Source: Nautilus pompilius | Taxonomy: Eukaryota > Mollusca > Cephalopoda > Nautilida > Nautilidae | Length of the DNA stretch: 64,000 nucleotides | Assembly: GCA_018389105.1 (NCBI GenBank) | Contig: JACATO010002456.1 | Coordinates: forward strand, 26,001-90,000 | Reading direction: 5' to 3' | In this document: positions 1 through 11,450 of the stretch, piece by piece | How the letters are laid out: every line of letters begins with the position of its first letter | How positions within the stretch are numbered: the first letter of the stretch is position 1 | Made by a program: the position numbers and the translations under genes | Notes under the pieces: generated by a model | Databases searched by the model: none | Seen by the model: the letters and a program-made list of their open reading frames with translations, nothing else | Told to the model about the DNA's origin: nothing

Positions 1-150
1 AAAAAAAACGCAATGTTTTGGCAACGGACCCTGACTCACTTATTTTTTTCCAGGGGAAATTGTTTTAAATATTCTATGCGGTGCTAATACTACTACAACT
101 GAATACATAGGATATTAATGACTATTGACAAGTAGTATTTTCAATGTCTT
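1..150. other. unique sequence, left edge
   Basis: AT-rich sequence with no feature that I can support. It ends where the tRNA-like head of the first SINE begins. Confidence 0.5.
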
Positions 151-382
151 GGGCAGCGCGGTCTTCCAGTTATAGAATGCATACTGGACGGCTAAGGTTA
201 AGAACCCGAGTTCTAGGCCAGCTCGTCTTAGCGTAAAACCCTTGCAAGGCTTCTAGCTCTTGCTTAGAGGGCCCCTAACCGTACTTAGGTAGCTAGCTTG
301 GTCACACACACACACCACACCCTGCTGTGAGACGTCCTTACACCTCGAGATCCAGCGCTGATATTCGCCAAGAATAAGAAAT
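151..382 (+). mobile_element. tRNA-derived SINE, degraded copy 1
   Basis: The segment begins with a tRNA-like head: GGGCAGCGCGGTCTTCCAG resembles a box A region and CCCGAGTTCTAGGCC a mutated box B. The middle is short and decayed. The 3' part (CCCCTAACCGTACTTAGGTA, then GTGAGACGTCC and TTCGCCAAGAA) aligns by eye with the 3' parts of the copies near 30.4 kb (CCCAACCATACATAGATAAC, GTGAGAGGTCC) and 43.2 kb. A short (CA)n lies inside. A SINE has no protein product and is transcribed by Pol III and moved by a partner LINE, which I do not see here. Edges are approximate. Confidence 0.65.
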
Positions 383-1049
383 GCTTTCAATGTCAAATGT
401 TCTTTCATCTCCCTTAAAGGGGTTTTTGATAAAGACGTGAAACACCGATCAACGTTAGATTAATCTACACCGATTAGAAACAGGGTAGGGACAACGGTAA
501 CCCCGACTAAATAAATACACGTGTCCAAATCGGGAAAGAGGGTGAACTTTTCTCCATTCATCTTAATATAAATTTGTCTTTGTTGCCCCTTTTGTCTTCC
601 CGAATTTCTTTAAATTTAGAGACACCAGCGATCTGTCTTTCTACAGAAACGGGTTATAAAAGGGCAAGTTAAAACACGGCAAAGAAGTCGTTGACAGCCA
701 ACAATAGGATCCGATGCTAGGGATATTTGTGCAGTTTAAATGTACAAACGCCAGCTGGAACTTTAGCGTCATCGTCAAATCCGAAGCAGTTACCCCAAGG
801 GCTAAAATCTACTGACGGTGACAGGAAAGGCTTTCCGAAACGTTCGTTCCGTTAGTTAGTCTTCTTACTACGAATTAAGCGATATCGTCCTGTCTTGATC
901 TCTTAAGAAGATCTTTGCAAAAAAATAAATAAATAGGGTTACGCAAGGAAAAGTGGAACATGGGGGTAAGGAGGACCGCGTTACCATTAATACAGGAATT
1001 TGGTTTACAGAGCCTTCCTTGTAAGTTTCGACTTTATTATCGCTGCTTC
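383..1049. other. unique sequence, no supported feature
   Basis: Mixed AT-rich sequence. Only short ORFs are present, with no recognisable domain, repeat or RNA gene. Confidence 0.5.
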
Positions 1050-1720
1050 CAGGACGGGTTTTCTCAGCTAGCAAATCGTCACTAGCGTCACAGGGAGACT
1101 TCGCCCGTCGCGAAACCGACCGAATCTCTTTCCACCACACCATTTAATTTCTGGTTTTTCCGTAAGCAGCAGGAGTTTGGCATCGCTCTTGGACCAAACC
1201 CGTCTGCTTCCATTTTCCCCGATGCATTTAAGTCGACCGCATCTTCGGCTGCTGAAACCCCATCTCCGTCGTTCATAGCCGTACGACAACCGCGAGTTCG
1301 TTCGCTTTTCCAAACGGCTTCCCTCCGGGCATCGCCGCCGATGGCTACGTCGAGGAAGTGTAGCAGCAGAAGAGAGAGAGAACACGGGGCGAGACTTCTC
1401 GGTGTTCTCCGTCCGCAGATCCCCCGGTCGCCGTGTCGCAGGCGGAAGGACGGATGCCGAACCGAAGTCTGGAAGATCGCCGACCTCTGAGTAAGACGTG
1501 ACCTAGCCGACCGGCCGTCGCGGTCCTCGAGGGCAATCGGAGACCGGGCACTGAGCAAGAAGCCGCCCCCCCCTTATGGCGCCCGGCTCCACGAGGTTTG
1601 CGCCGTCACCTGACTCGAAAGGCCGTCTCACCTTTCCAGGCCGAAGTAGCGAACATCTCGATCCCTTTTAAAACCCGTGATCGCCCCCCTCCCCCAGGAT
1701 TTACACGCGTAAGCGAAGTG
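1050..1720 (-). other. GC- and CpG-rich block, possible 5' exon/promoter
   Basis: This block is far richer in GC and CpG than its surroundings. On the minus strand it holds three overlapping open frames (about 868-1143, 1068-1385 and 1088-1558). The most gene-like stretch begins at an internal ATG near 1276 in the longest frame, in a reasonable start context (CGGCTATGAAC), and gives an acidic N-terminus, MNDGDGVSAAEDAVDLNASG. I recognise no domain. Several frames being open at once is expected in GC-rich DNA, so this is weak evidence for coding. It may instead be a promoter or 5' UTR of a gene lying to the left of the window or in AT-rich flanking DNA. Confidence 0.25.
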
Positions 1721-2836
1721 TAGACTTTCAACGAAAACTAAGCTTCTCGTTTCTAGATTTTATTTTCTTATCCTTTCTTTGATGTCGTTGGTAGTTCCGT
1801 TAAGGTTCAGGGGGCCCCACGGCCTCCGCCTCTACCTCCCCCCCCCAACTACCGGCCGATGATCACTTACACGCGTTTCACGGGCCGCTGCACGCACAAA
1901 TATTTGCCAGAATTGAACGCAATGGAGACAGGGACTTCGCTGTTCTCGGGGATATTCTGTCCTCCCCCCCCCCACACACAACTCCCGTAGCTGAACACGC
2001 GCATACTCCGCATACGGCCAGAACACGCGAAACAACAACATAACCAGAAAACCCTTGGCTCGACAAACTTCAAACAGTCTATTAAAGCTGTACGGCAATT
2101 CCTTTTCGCTTTATCGCCAGTGTCAGATGTCGGACCACCGCCTTCATTAGAACCGTAATTAAGCTCTCCCTGGTGCGCACCATACTGTTGGGTGGGGGGT
2201 AAGTGAAATTAATATCAGCCATTGAGGCCAGGGGTCTGCGTGACTGCACAAGCCTGTCGGCCTGGCGATCCATGGGTCGCTGAAAGTTTGATCCCAACTT
2301 CCGGGTAGCCGTGATAACTTCGGGTAGACATATACTGCGCGATCGGCCTTTATTATCTCATAGGGGCAAAAAGTATTTTCTAGTTGTAGCTGCGATTTAA
2401 CGTATTAAGGGAGAATTCACGATGATTATTCCTTTAGTTTTATCGTGATGATGGCGGTCAAAACAGGAACGACGTGGAGATACCAGGAGTTATAGGCCAC
2501 GTGGGAACTCAATCAGGATTTAAAAGGTGGGGGAGACATCAGCCGCGAAAGGCAAAGCAATTCTGGTCTCCTTTCTTCAGGACCGGAATGCCCAAAGAAA
2601 AACCCCCGCGGCCGAGTATGGGAGAGGGGGGGGGAGTTGGTTGGTAGGCATGTCAACCCTCCTCTTCCCTGATCCCAGCCGGGATTCGAGATTTAGCTGT
2701 TCGCCGCCAGTTCAGCGTCACCGCTCTGCTCTCTGGAGATAGGCACCATTGTTGCTTTAACAAAAGAAAGTTGTCAGTCGTAATAAAGGGAGATAACCAA
2801 TAAATGTGAAGACGCTTCTACAAAAGATCGTACATG

Positions 2837-2837
<1 letters not shown>
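1721..2837. other. unique sequence with short C/G runs
   Basis: Contains a CCTCCCCCCCCC run near 1840, a second C-run near 1962-1970 and a G-run near 2626. ORFs of 60-90 codons on both strands show no recognisable feature. Confidence 0.45.

Positions 2838-2889
<52 letters not shown>
2838..2889 (+). repeat. (AAT)n microsatellite
   Basis: About 17 near-perfect AAT units. The flanks (CATGG on the left, ACAAAAGTATAT on the right) match no SINE or MITE copy in the window. Confidence 0.95.
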
Positions 2890-2890
<1 letters not shown>

Positions 2891-4419
2891 AAAAGTATAT
2901 CCCTCTAGGAAGAATCTTAATGAGGATAAAGCAATGTTTAATAAGAAACCAACCTAACAGAACCGGGAAAACGAAGATAAATTTGAATTTAAAAAAAATA
3001 AATGGCTGGCTCCGAGAACATATGGGGTAAGAATGGCACTTCGACAGATTAAGATCGGCTTTGGGAAAACACGGATAAAAGCTGTTCCCAAGTGCTTAAC
3101 TCGTAACCGGACACCCACACACCTGTGGACGGGGGAGCTCCCAGTTAAAACCCTTTTAAATGTCTCCCAGCCCGAGTTTATTTTCATATAGTTAAAGAAC
3201 TGGCCGATGGAAGAGGAAGAGAAATCCGTCGTCCCCTGGGGTGTCAGCAATGCTGAAAAAGTCCCCTCCCTTCTTCTCCTTCTCCTTACTTCTCTCCCTG
3301 CGCTCCTTCGTTATTATTTTTTAGGGAGTGATACATAAGAGAACTGATAACGCGTTCTTCAACTCCGGCTCTACATCTGCCTATTAGAAACATATGCTGC
3401 TTTTCCTGTTTAAAGCAATTAAGATCTTTTTTTTTTTGCTCCCCCCCCCCTTCTCGACTAACATGTGTTTTGTTTCACACGCGACGTGCAGGACTATCGC
3501 GGATTAAGGGGTTTTTAGGGTCGTAGGCCAATAAAGCCGACAAATGTAAGAGGGCACTGAATTTGTTCGTTTATATTTATTATTTAACGTCTCATTCCCT
3601 AAGTCTCGCTTACACTTCTTTCAGATGCATCCCCGGGAAAGAAAACCCTGACAACATGAAACAAAAATATCAGCAGCATCAACCGAAGCGATCGGGAAAT
3701 GTCAAATAAAACACCGCGGTTAACGGAACACAGCTTCTTACTGCAGATCAGATGGTTTGATTTAAAGCTGCGCTCCGCGTATAACAACAGCTTCTAAAGT
3801 GTAGGAGTTAATCCCCCACCTCTCTGTCTCCTTTTTTCTTTTTCTTTTTTGGTAAAGAGATAAATAAGGAAATTAAATTACAGAGATAAAAAAAAAAAGT
3901 TTCATCCGTAATTCCCTAAATATGCGAAAATATGCGCACGACGTTTTAATTAATTTTTTTTTCTTCTTTTTCTCATGAGTCAAATCAACTTTTTTTTGAA
4001 AAAATTACCTGCTTGTCAGCTTTAATTAGCGTTTTATTTATTTTTTTTGTTGTTTTTGGCTTACTTCAAAAAAAGAAACACGTAATTGTAGCGTGAAAGA
4101 AAATCTTAGAGGAAAACCTATGAAACATTCGGTGTTTTTTTTTGTTGTTTTGTTTTTTAAAAATAAACTAAAATAGTTTATTTAGTCTGAATTGAAATTT
4201 AATTCTTTCATCTCCATTTAAATTTTTTGCGCACAAAGTTCCACGCAGTGCGCTCGGCTCAGTTATCTCCCTTGTAGGTTGTTGCTTATCTTTTTTTTTT
4301 CCTTATAATCAGGTGAGATATTAAAGGTTTAGTTAAGATAAATAAATTAATCAGCTGGGTCTCTCCTACGACGAACTCTCTCGACTTCCACGTGCAGCCA
4401 CAGCGCTACTGAGGACTAT
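2890..4419. other. AT-rich unique sequence, no supported gene
   Basis: From about 3830 to 4330 the sequence is strongly AT-rich with many T and A runs. A C-run lies at 3441-3450. The minus-strand ORFs 2954-3250 and 3599-3787 have no recognisable domain. Confidence 0.5.
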
Positions 4420-4435
4420 CCTCAGGCGCCTGAGG
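4420..4435. repeat. 16-bp perfect palindrome
   Basis: CCTCAGGCGCCTGAGG is identical to its reverse complement over all 16 bases. It sits directly beside the left arm of the larger foldback structure that follows. Confidence 0.85.
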
Positions 4436-4645
4436 TGACGCAACAGCAACAACAACTCCTGGTTATCGTATAGACGAGGCTGTAATCGACGTCACGTGAC
4501 GTATAGACACGAGGCCGTCATCAAAGCAGATGACGTCAGAGTATTCATAACGCCCCCACCCCCATCGATACGTCACGTGACGTCGATTACAGCCTCGTGT
4601 CTATACGATAATTAGGAGTTGTTGGTGTTGTAGCAACGTACTCTT
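4428..4645. repeat. foldback element with TGACGT/CACGTG-rich arms
   Basis: The left arm (about 4428-4505) and right arm (about 4568-4645) are inverted copies, nearly identical over the inner ~62 bases, around a ~65-base loop. Each arm contains GAGGCTGTAATCGACGTCAC followed by GTGACGT. The loop holds one exact TGACGTCA (4531-4538) and a second, divergent direct copy of the AGACACGAGGCCGTCATC unit. The same GAGGCTGTAATCGACGTCA unit recurs in tandem at 17.9 kb, so this is a dispersed family. It could be a non-autonomous foldback transposon or MITE. I see no target-site duplication or transposase. Confidence 0.75.
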
Positions 4646-5804
4646 ACTACAACTATGGCCCCGGTCTCAATTACTGTTGATGATCTACTAATGAAAGGAC
4701 TACACAAACTTTAGCAAGTGCAACTTTCTGCACTGCTCATCGACCTATATCAGTAATTATCGCTAAGTGACCGAATAACGCCAACGTTTCGTGGCTGGTG
4801 AAACCAACGATAATTTCCCACATTCACTGCAAGAACATTAAAAACGTGTTTAGCTTAAATTCGATCCGTTGATTCGAATTGTCTCCGCTTCGCTTAACGA
4901 GAGGATCGTTATCTTTTCTTACGTGATAAAGACAAGAAGCCCTTGCACGTTATTGCGTGAAACTTCTTTTACTGGATTTTCTCCTCCTGTAGGATAAGCG
5001 ATTCTCTGTACGTCTTCTTCTGCAAACACGTGCGCGCCGTAGTCGGCAGATAGAGCATCTATATAATCCATTAGAGGGGGGAGGGAGAAACCCCTCCGGG
5101 GTCAATTTTATACCCCAAACTTGGGAGAACGGGGGTGTAGGGGACCGGTTACTCGCTCGTCTGCCGCAGAAGGTCTTCAGTAGAATTCTTAATTTTTATA
5201 TATGTCGGGAAGAAGAAAACTGGAGAACTGGACTACACATGTGGTACGACTAGTTAAATAACAACAAAAGCGCGCGCGCAAAAATTCTATAATTGGTTAT
5301 TTTCCTGAGGAAAAGAAAATGATCTAAACAGGGCAGAAGGTGATACTACGACGTCATCAGATCGTGATGCTGACGTCACCAAAGTCGTCATTGTGACGTA
5401 AATAACCGGAAACAAAATATGGCTGAGCAGAGTTATTCCGCTTCCGGTTACATCATATTTCCAAACCAAATGTATGAAAATAATTTAACTAGACATAATG
5501 GCTGTTAGTATGTATATTTTTTCTCCTAAAATTCTATTAACACCATGAAAAGGCGGGCAAAAATTACTGGAGGTGTCTCTGTTCTCGTATGAAATGTGCT
5601 TTACTATGGAAAAACGGGCGATCATTGAGTGGTATTCGGTTTTTAAAATATGTATAAAGTTCATTTATTTCTTATAAATTTCAGGTATTCGCTTTCCTTA
5701 AATTCAGTTTAAGCGAAAAGTAAGCGCATCAGTCGTGTCGCAAGAGATGAAAATAAGCAGAAGTCAGGACCCGAGGGGAAATAAACTTTGCTTGTGGGTT
5801 GAGT
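4646..5804. other. unique sequence with a cluster of CRE-like sites
   Basis: Mostly unique. A dense set of ACGTCA-type sites lies at 5347-5400: ACGTCATCAG, then TGACGTCACC (exact palindrome 5371-5378), CGTCATTG and TGACGTAAA. A G-rich stretch is near 5075-5150. No ORF with a recognisable product. Confidence 0.4.
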
Positions 5805-5879
5805 GAGAGAGAGAGAGAGACTTTGATATATACAGAGAGAGATGGGAGAGAGAGAGAGACTTTGATATATACAGAGAGA

Positions 5880-5933
<54 letters not shown>

Positions 5934-5977
5934 CTTTGATATATACAGAGAGAGATGGGAGAGAGAGAGAGAGAGAC
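5805..5977 (+). repeat. (GA)n compound repeat with ACTTTGATATATACAG insert
   Basis: A purine-rich tract in which GA runs alternate with the block GACTTTGATATATACAGAG, seen three times (about 5820, 5861 and 5931). Two of these are followed by GAGATGGGAG. The reading frames across it (Ser/Leu-rich on the minus strand) are artefacts of the dinucleotide. Confidence 0.9.
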
Positions 5978-7050
5978 AAGCGGTCGAGACGATTGAGTGC
6001 GTGACGTGCGTTGTGTCCAGCAGAGAGAAAGTGTGGAATAGGTTCACCGGCAAAGCAAATATTTGTTCGTTGTAAGCGACTACGAAGACTTTTGCTTACG
6101 TCCGAATAATACCTAATATCATAGTACAAGTGTTTTTGGCGAACGGGGATTGCTCGTCATGGTCTGCGCCGCCGGGGATGTCGGGAAAGAACTGGTCTTG
6201 TATACTGCATTTTACTGCGGTTTGAAGCTTATCTGGGGAAAAAAGAAAAAAGAAGTCGGCATTTTTTACGGTACAGGTGTAGTTGTGTGACCAGTGTTGT
6301 CTCGTGCATTCGCAAACTGCTTGTTTTGGGGGACCGAAGCGCAGCTATATGAGAGGCAAATTCTCATTTAAAGCTGAATCGCCAACGCAAAAAGCAAATA
6401 CAAAACGAAGACAACTTTTATGTAGGTTGTTCGTTTCTTCGAGTATTGCATATAGCAGATGGGCCGGACTACGGGATCTTGTCTGATAATCGAGTAAAGC
6501 CCATCTTTACATGAAATAAAGACGGGCTTCACACGTGACTCCTCAGACGTACTTTTCTCCGTGGTATGTTGAGCTTGCGCATTAAAAACAAAGGGCAACG
6601 TCGATCCTTTAGAATGTTCCCGTGCTTCAGGCGTTTAGAGCACGCGGAGGGAGAGGGAAATATTGGATCCAGTCAGTGGGGGGTTGGTAGAGCATTGAGA
6701 CGGGATTTATTTAATAGAGGTGTTTTGAAAACAATCAGGGGCGTTGCATCGTACGAACAGTTCATCCGCAGTTAGCGATAGCAAGGTTCATAATAATTAG
6801 TAAGTAGTTAATTTCTGACTTCGATTAATATTTAAAAAGAAGCGAATTTGGGATAAGTAGAATAAGTTTCCGGGGACACGTGTAGTGTACATAAATTTAA
6901 AAATCGTGTTGACAAGTAGTTCGCCCCTATTTTAGGTCTGGTGTAGGAAAGATCTTAACTTTGTTTCCAAGAGTTTTTCTCTTCTGGTTAAAAGTAAATT
7001 AGCACATTTGGCCAAAAGGTGTTTTATTTGTTTTGTTTTGTTGTTGTTGT
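5978..7050. other. unique sequence, no supported gene
   Basis: Short ORFs on both strands (6283-6486, 6368-6598, 6566-6775) lack recognisable domains and overlap each other. No repeat family was recognised. Confidence 0.45.
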
Positions 7051-7089
7051 TATTTTTTTTTCTCTCTCTCTCTCTCTCGGGGGGGGGGG
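7051..7089 (+). repeat. T-run, (CT)n and G11 run
   Basis: A T-run passes into (TC)9-10 and then an 11-base G homopolymer at 7079-7089. Similar G-runs occur at 8286-8294 and 9879-9890. Confidence 0.9.
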
Positions 7090-7910
7090 TTTAATACAAA
7101 ACATCACGTGATGAAAACAGTCGGCGATCACGTGGACAGACGTAAACAGAAATCGAATCCGCTCATCAGATCGCATTGACACCCTGACCAAATAGAAAAT
7201 AAAGGAAGGTAACTGGCGAATTAGTAGAAATGCTTTTTGTTGTTCGATTTTGGTTTATTTTTGTGGTAACTGTCTAAACGGCTGCAATATTCCGGTTACA
7301 ACATTGGCGACGGGTCGGTCGGACCACCCACCGGGCTCCTGTCCCGCCGAAATCTGACACCCTCGTTTACGATGGGCACCGTACCGTTAAAGACGGTAAT
7401 GCGGAGAGACTCGGTGCGTCCGAGATCAAAGGAGGAAAGACCGGGCTCAATTTCCGCGCAAGACCGAGAGTTTAAAGAGGCACCGTCGGTTTTATAGGAG
7501 AAGACGTTTATTTGGCCGATACGCACGCCAGACAGCTTCTGATTTGGTGGGTGGGAGAGAGAGAGAAAGAGAGAGGGAGGAGGAGGAGGAAGAGAGAGAG
7601 AAGAGGAGGAGAAATTCGTCGCTGAAATATACAGAAAAATTGACTTTTCTGTTCCCTTCTTTTTTCTTGTTTTCTGTCAAGGGAGGGATCGCTTGGCAAG
7701 CTTGACCGGAAAAAAAGCCTGAGTGTGCCGGATGAAGTTTCTAAAACGGATTTAAATCGTCTTTAGGCTCAAGGTTCGTCTACACAGGTTTGGTGAAATT
7801 GATGCCTTTGTAGCGGAAACACAATGATGATCAAATTTCACTGTGAAATTAGCGTCATTAGCATAATACAACTGTAAACTAATAAGCTTTCGTGCAAATT
7901 AGATTCACTG

Positions 7911-7911
<1 letters not shown>
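7090..7911. other. unique sequence with short purine tract
   Basis: A GA/GGA purine tract lies at about 7553-7612. The ORF at 7296-7526 (minus) has no recognisable motif. CACGTG occurs near 7130. Confidence 0.45.
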
Positions 7912-7964
<53 letters not shown>

Positions 7965-7999
7965 TATTATTATTATTGTTATTATTATTGTTGTTGTTG

Positions 8000-8047
<48 letters not shown>
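7912..8047 (+). repeat. (ATT)n microsatellite with GTT interruption
   Basis: About 135 bases of ATT units, broken by one phase slip and by a short (GTT)n run in the middle. Runs of Ile, Leu or Asn in the reading frames across it are artefacts. Confidence 0.95.
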
Positions 8048-8048
<1 letters not shown>

Positions 8049-8947
8049 ATCCTTTAGCAGGTAGGCACAACGTCAACACGAAGTTTGCAAACCCACCGCC
8101 CCATGACAACGCAGTCTGGCGGAATTACCAGTTCAGCAAGAATTGGCATTTTTCTACCGATACGTATCGCTTCTCTCTCTGTGGTGACGTAACTGTCACG
8201 TGACCGTCGTAGCCTAATCGCGCCCGTGAAGGGAAACAGGTGTTTTTATACTGACTTGGGCGAGAACGCTTGTGGGTGGAGTTGGGGGGGGGGGTTGATT
8301 AATGTGATTCCCTCTCTCACCTCCACCCCCGCCCTCCTCCTCCTCCCTCCTTCCCTTCATTTCTGCACAGTATGGTTTTCGGTCGGTGCTGTCCATTGTG
8401 CTTAGCCGTTACCTTTTAAACCTGCGTCACAGAAAGGTAAGCACGCGCCGCGACGAGACTGTCACTTTCCAGAGTCTGCGGTCTCCCCCTTTATTAAAGA
8501 TACAGTGGGTGGTGTATGTTAAACAGAGGGGAAATGGCAAGAAACAAAGGAGGAAGTGCAGCCACACTTAAGACGGGAACAAGCGAAAAAATTTTTTTAC
8601 CCTTACAATAGTACACGGATTAGCCATTCCCTACAGATACATTGCAGTGGTGTCCAGATTTTTTTAATTTGCTGAAAAACCGAAATTAAAACAGCACATA
8701 ATATCCTTTTTGTGGCGAAAATGATTTTAATACTCATATAACAGGTCAGTATTAATTATGGAATTATAATATTTAATTATCATAATGATATGTCTCAAAA
8801 ATTCTAATACTGTATTATCTTTAAAGGTGTGCTGCGTTTGCAATTTTTTTTTCTTTTTTGGCCAGATTTATTATAGATTATAAATGAAAAATAACAAACC
8901 TGGAAGGAAGACTAATATTTTTGGGCAATAATATATTGACCGAATCT
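8048..8947. other. unique sequence with C/T-rich patch
   Basis: A pyrimidine-rich patch (CCTCCTCC type) lies at about 8315-8360. CACGTGACCGTCG near 8197 lies beside GGTGACGTAAC. No supported gene. Confidence 0.45.
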
Positions 8948-9273
8948 ATCTCTCTCTCTCTCTCTCTCTCTCCATCTCTCCCTCCCTCCCCATCTCTCTC
9001 TCTCTCTCCATCTCTCCCTCCCTCCCCATCTCTCTCTCTCTCCATCTCTCTCTCTCCATCTCTCCCTCCCTCTCCATCTCTCTCTCCATCTCTCCCTCCC
9101 TCCCCATCTCTCTCTCTCTCCATCTCTCCCTCCTCCCTCCCCATCTCTCTTTCTCTTTCTTTCCATCTCTCCCTCCCTCTCCATCTCTCTCTCTCCATCT
9201 CTCCCTCCTCCCTCCCCATCTCTCTCTCTCTTTCTTTCCATCTCTCCCTCCACTCCATCTCTCTCTCTCTCTC
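8948..9273 (-). repeat. (CT)n compound minisatellite with CCATCTCTCCCTCC units
   Basis: About 325 bases of TCTC mixed with CCATCTCTCCCTCCC. On the minus strand it reads (GA)n with GGGAGGGAGAGATGG, the same composition as the tract at 24.4-24.9 kb. It is directly followed by the minus-strand TGACGTCA group. Confidence 0.92.
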
Positions 9274-9285
9274 ATGTAATCTCTT

Positions 9286-9440
9286 TGTAGTGACGTCATA
9301 TCCATTTCTACACTGAGGTTACATCTCCCTAACCCTGACGTCATCTCTCTCTCTCTCTTTGTCCTCTCAGTCCCCTCCTCCTCCCCCCCTCTCTCTCTCA
9401 GTACTGACGCCTTCTCTCTGTGTAGTGACGTCACCTCTCT
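9286..9440 (-). repeat. TGACGTCA-TACA/GA repeat, minus-strand group
   Basis: Read on the minus strand, this stretch has exact TGACGTCA at 9426-9433, 9336-9343 and 9291-9298, plus a one-base variant near 9405. Two are followed by CTACA(C/A)AGAG and the variant by GTACTGAGAG. The layout (palindrome, TACA, GA tract) matches the arrays at 20.4, 45.8 and 62.1 kb. The palindrome is the core binding site of CREB/ATF bZIP proteins. Whether it acts here is unknown. Confidence 0.7.
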
Positions 9441-9489
9441 CCTGAAATCATATTAATATGCACTAATGTAGTCTCTCTCCCTTTCTCTC

Positions 9490-9491
<2 letters not shown>

Positions 9492-9543
<52 letters not shown>
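9492..9543 (+). repeat. (CA)26 microsatellite
   Basis: An uninterrupted CA dinucleotide run of about 52 bases. Confidence 0.97.
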
Positions 9544-9545
<2 letters not shown>

Positions 9546-11269
9546 AGAGTTTCAAGAAAAAGAAAAAACAAAAACGTTACATTTTCTGTCAGACTCCGGA
9601 TGTTGGGTTTCCATATGTCAACAAGCTACTAAATATTTAGTCATCTTGCATCCGGAGAAGAGATCAATGTTGGGCGATAACCGGGAATCCGATCAAGTGA
9701 ACACGTTTCGTCATCAAACCGAGTTCTTTATAGTCAGTCATAAATTGTTGCTTGCATGAAATAGTTTCGCAGAAGGAAAGGAAAAAAAATTGTGTGGTGA
9801 GGGTGGGAGAGAGAGCGTCTCATATGTCGGTTTAGATTTTCCCGTGGATACGCATGAATAGTTCTGACTGACAAAAACGGGGGGGGGGGGAAACCGGTTT
9901 CTATCCAGATGGTCGTTGCTGACAACGGAGGTTCGCGAGGTTCGTCTGAAAAGGAAGAAGTTAAATGATCAGTAACACGTGGGTTTCTCCTTTTGTTCCC
10001 CACCTGTCCAGTACTATCGCAGAAGAATGCGCAGCAACTTTAGACAAAGGCCGTAAAAGCCCAATCATTTATCACTTCAGTAATTATTTTAAGAAAGGCG
10101 GTATAGCCTGTCAGTTTAACTACTTAATTCTTCAAACTCGAAATTTTTTTCTAAACCCTTTAAGATAGCTTGAAGGAAGCAAGCTGCGTCCGGAAGCGCC
10201 ATTTGCAATTTTTTTTTCACACGCCGGCGTCTACAAGGGAGACAACTAGTCAGCGTTTCCGGTCTTGCGCCAAACTGAGCCCCGGAACTTCCAACTTCGG
10301 CATGGAAATCTCTACTGCCATTCTCCATTTTTAAGAGGTGGGGGAGGGAAAATCTCATCAAGCCGACTGGTGGAGGAAGAGTGTAAAGAAGCCGCTGGAG
10401 GAAGGAGATGCGCCACACTAAGCCAGTCCCCGACCACAGCAGTCCCGTCCCTGGGGCCACCGCCGATAATAATTCGAGTCGTTTTTCCTATACAAGGGAG
10501 AAAGGGCGTTGATTATTTCTTAACAGAAAGTGGGCTAATCACAGTCGGAGGGGGGATATTAACTCATATCTTAAAAAAATTAATTTGTTACATACCACCA
10601 CGCTTTCACTAATTATAAATGAAAACCCCTCATAGAAACAAAATAATTTGCATATTACTTAGAGCAAAAAGGACAGTGTAACTGCACTGTAAATACCGAC
10701 ATGCTATTTCGCAGTGTGGTTGTTCAGTTCCGCAGACCGCCGCTTGGCGTACCGCTACATAATGTCGTAGCTGAAGTGTTTAGAGAACGAATGCGTTCCT
10801 GATGTTTACTGTAGACTCTACTGGCAACATTTACACCGATCCATTTCAGGATCAAGAATATCATCAAGGCGGGAGAAAGAAGTGCGTGGCATCGGTAGCA
10901 CAGATATTCAGAGTTTAGGCTTGGAACCGAGCCTACTAAAACATTCGATAAGTAGTGGAGGGAAACCCGTGCGGATTGGGGCTGGGGCAGAATAGCAGGT
11001 GAAAAGCAAACAGTCCGGAACCTAGCCAAAATTACCGTGGTCGCCATAGCAAATGAGGGCTTCTTTACATGTTGTTCCAAGCGGAGGTATCTAGCAAATG
11101 GCTCAATACTTCAGGGATCTTAAGCGTCAGGTCTCTGGCCTTTTTCATTATGACCGGCCAATACGATGCCCTGAAAACAATATGGCCGGCCCATCTTTAA
11201 ATATTGTATTGAAGTCTGGAAAAACGATACAGTGTCTGTCTTCATAATAAATGTTTTCTCTCCACCAAA
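9544..11269. other. unique sequence, no recognised gene
   Basis: Includes a G12 run at 9879-9890. Overlapping ORFs at 10116-10460 (minus), 10265-10612 (plus) and 10724-11080 (minus, 118 codons) show no domain that I recognise. Confidence 0.45.
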
Positions 11270-11450
11270 TCAGCATAAAGCCGCCCCAGTAGACTGGTAC
11301 AAAAAATTTAAAGGCATCCGCGCTGTGAGAGATACACCGATCCTAGTCAGCCTCAACGGGAATCGAACCCAGCCTCGTAGCCACAACAAGTGTTGGCCAA
11401 CCAACCAACCAACCAACCACCGCTTCGGCCCATCTTTATACAAAGGACTG
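11270..11450 (-). mobile_element. possible tRNA-derived SINE (second type)
   Basis: On the minus strand a box-B-like stretch, GGGTTCGATTCCCG, lies near 11352-11366, with a GTGGCTACGAGG stretch just 5' of it. An (AACC)n run (11397-11418) sits where the tRNA-like head would begin. It lacks the GGTTTTC/CTCCCAC body of the other SINEs, so it may be another family or a chance tRNA-like match. Confidence 0.35.

Noticed and set aside
7879-8203. Ile, Leu and Asn homopolymer frames over (ATT)n, also at 2.8, 37.0 and 49.8 kb
   Set aside because: Direct products of the trinucleotide microsatellite.
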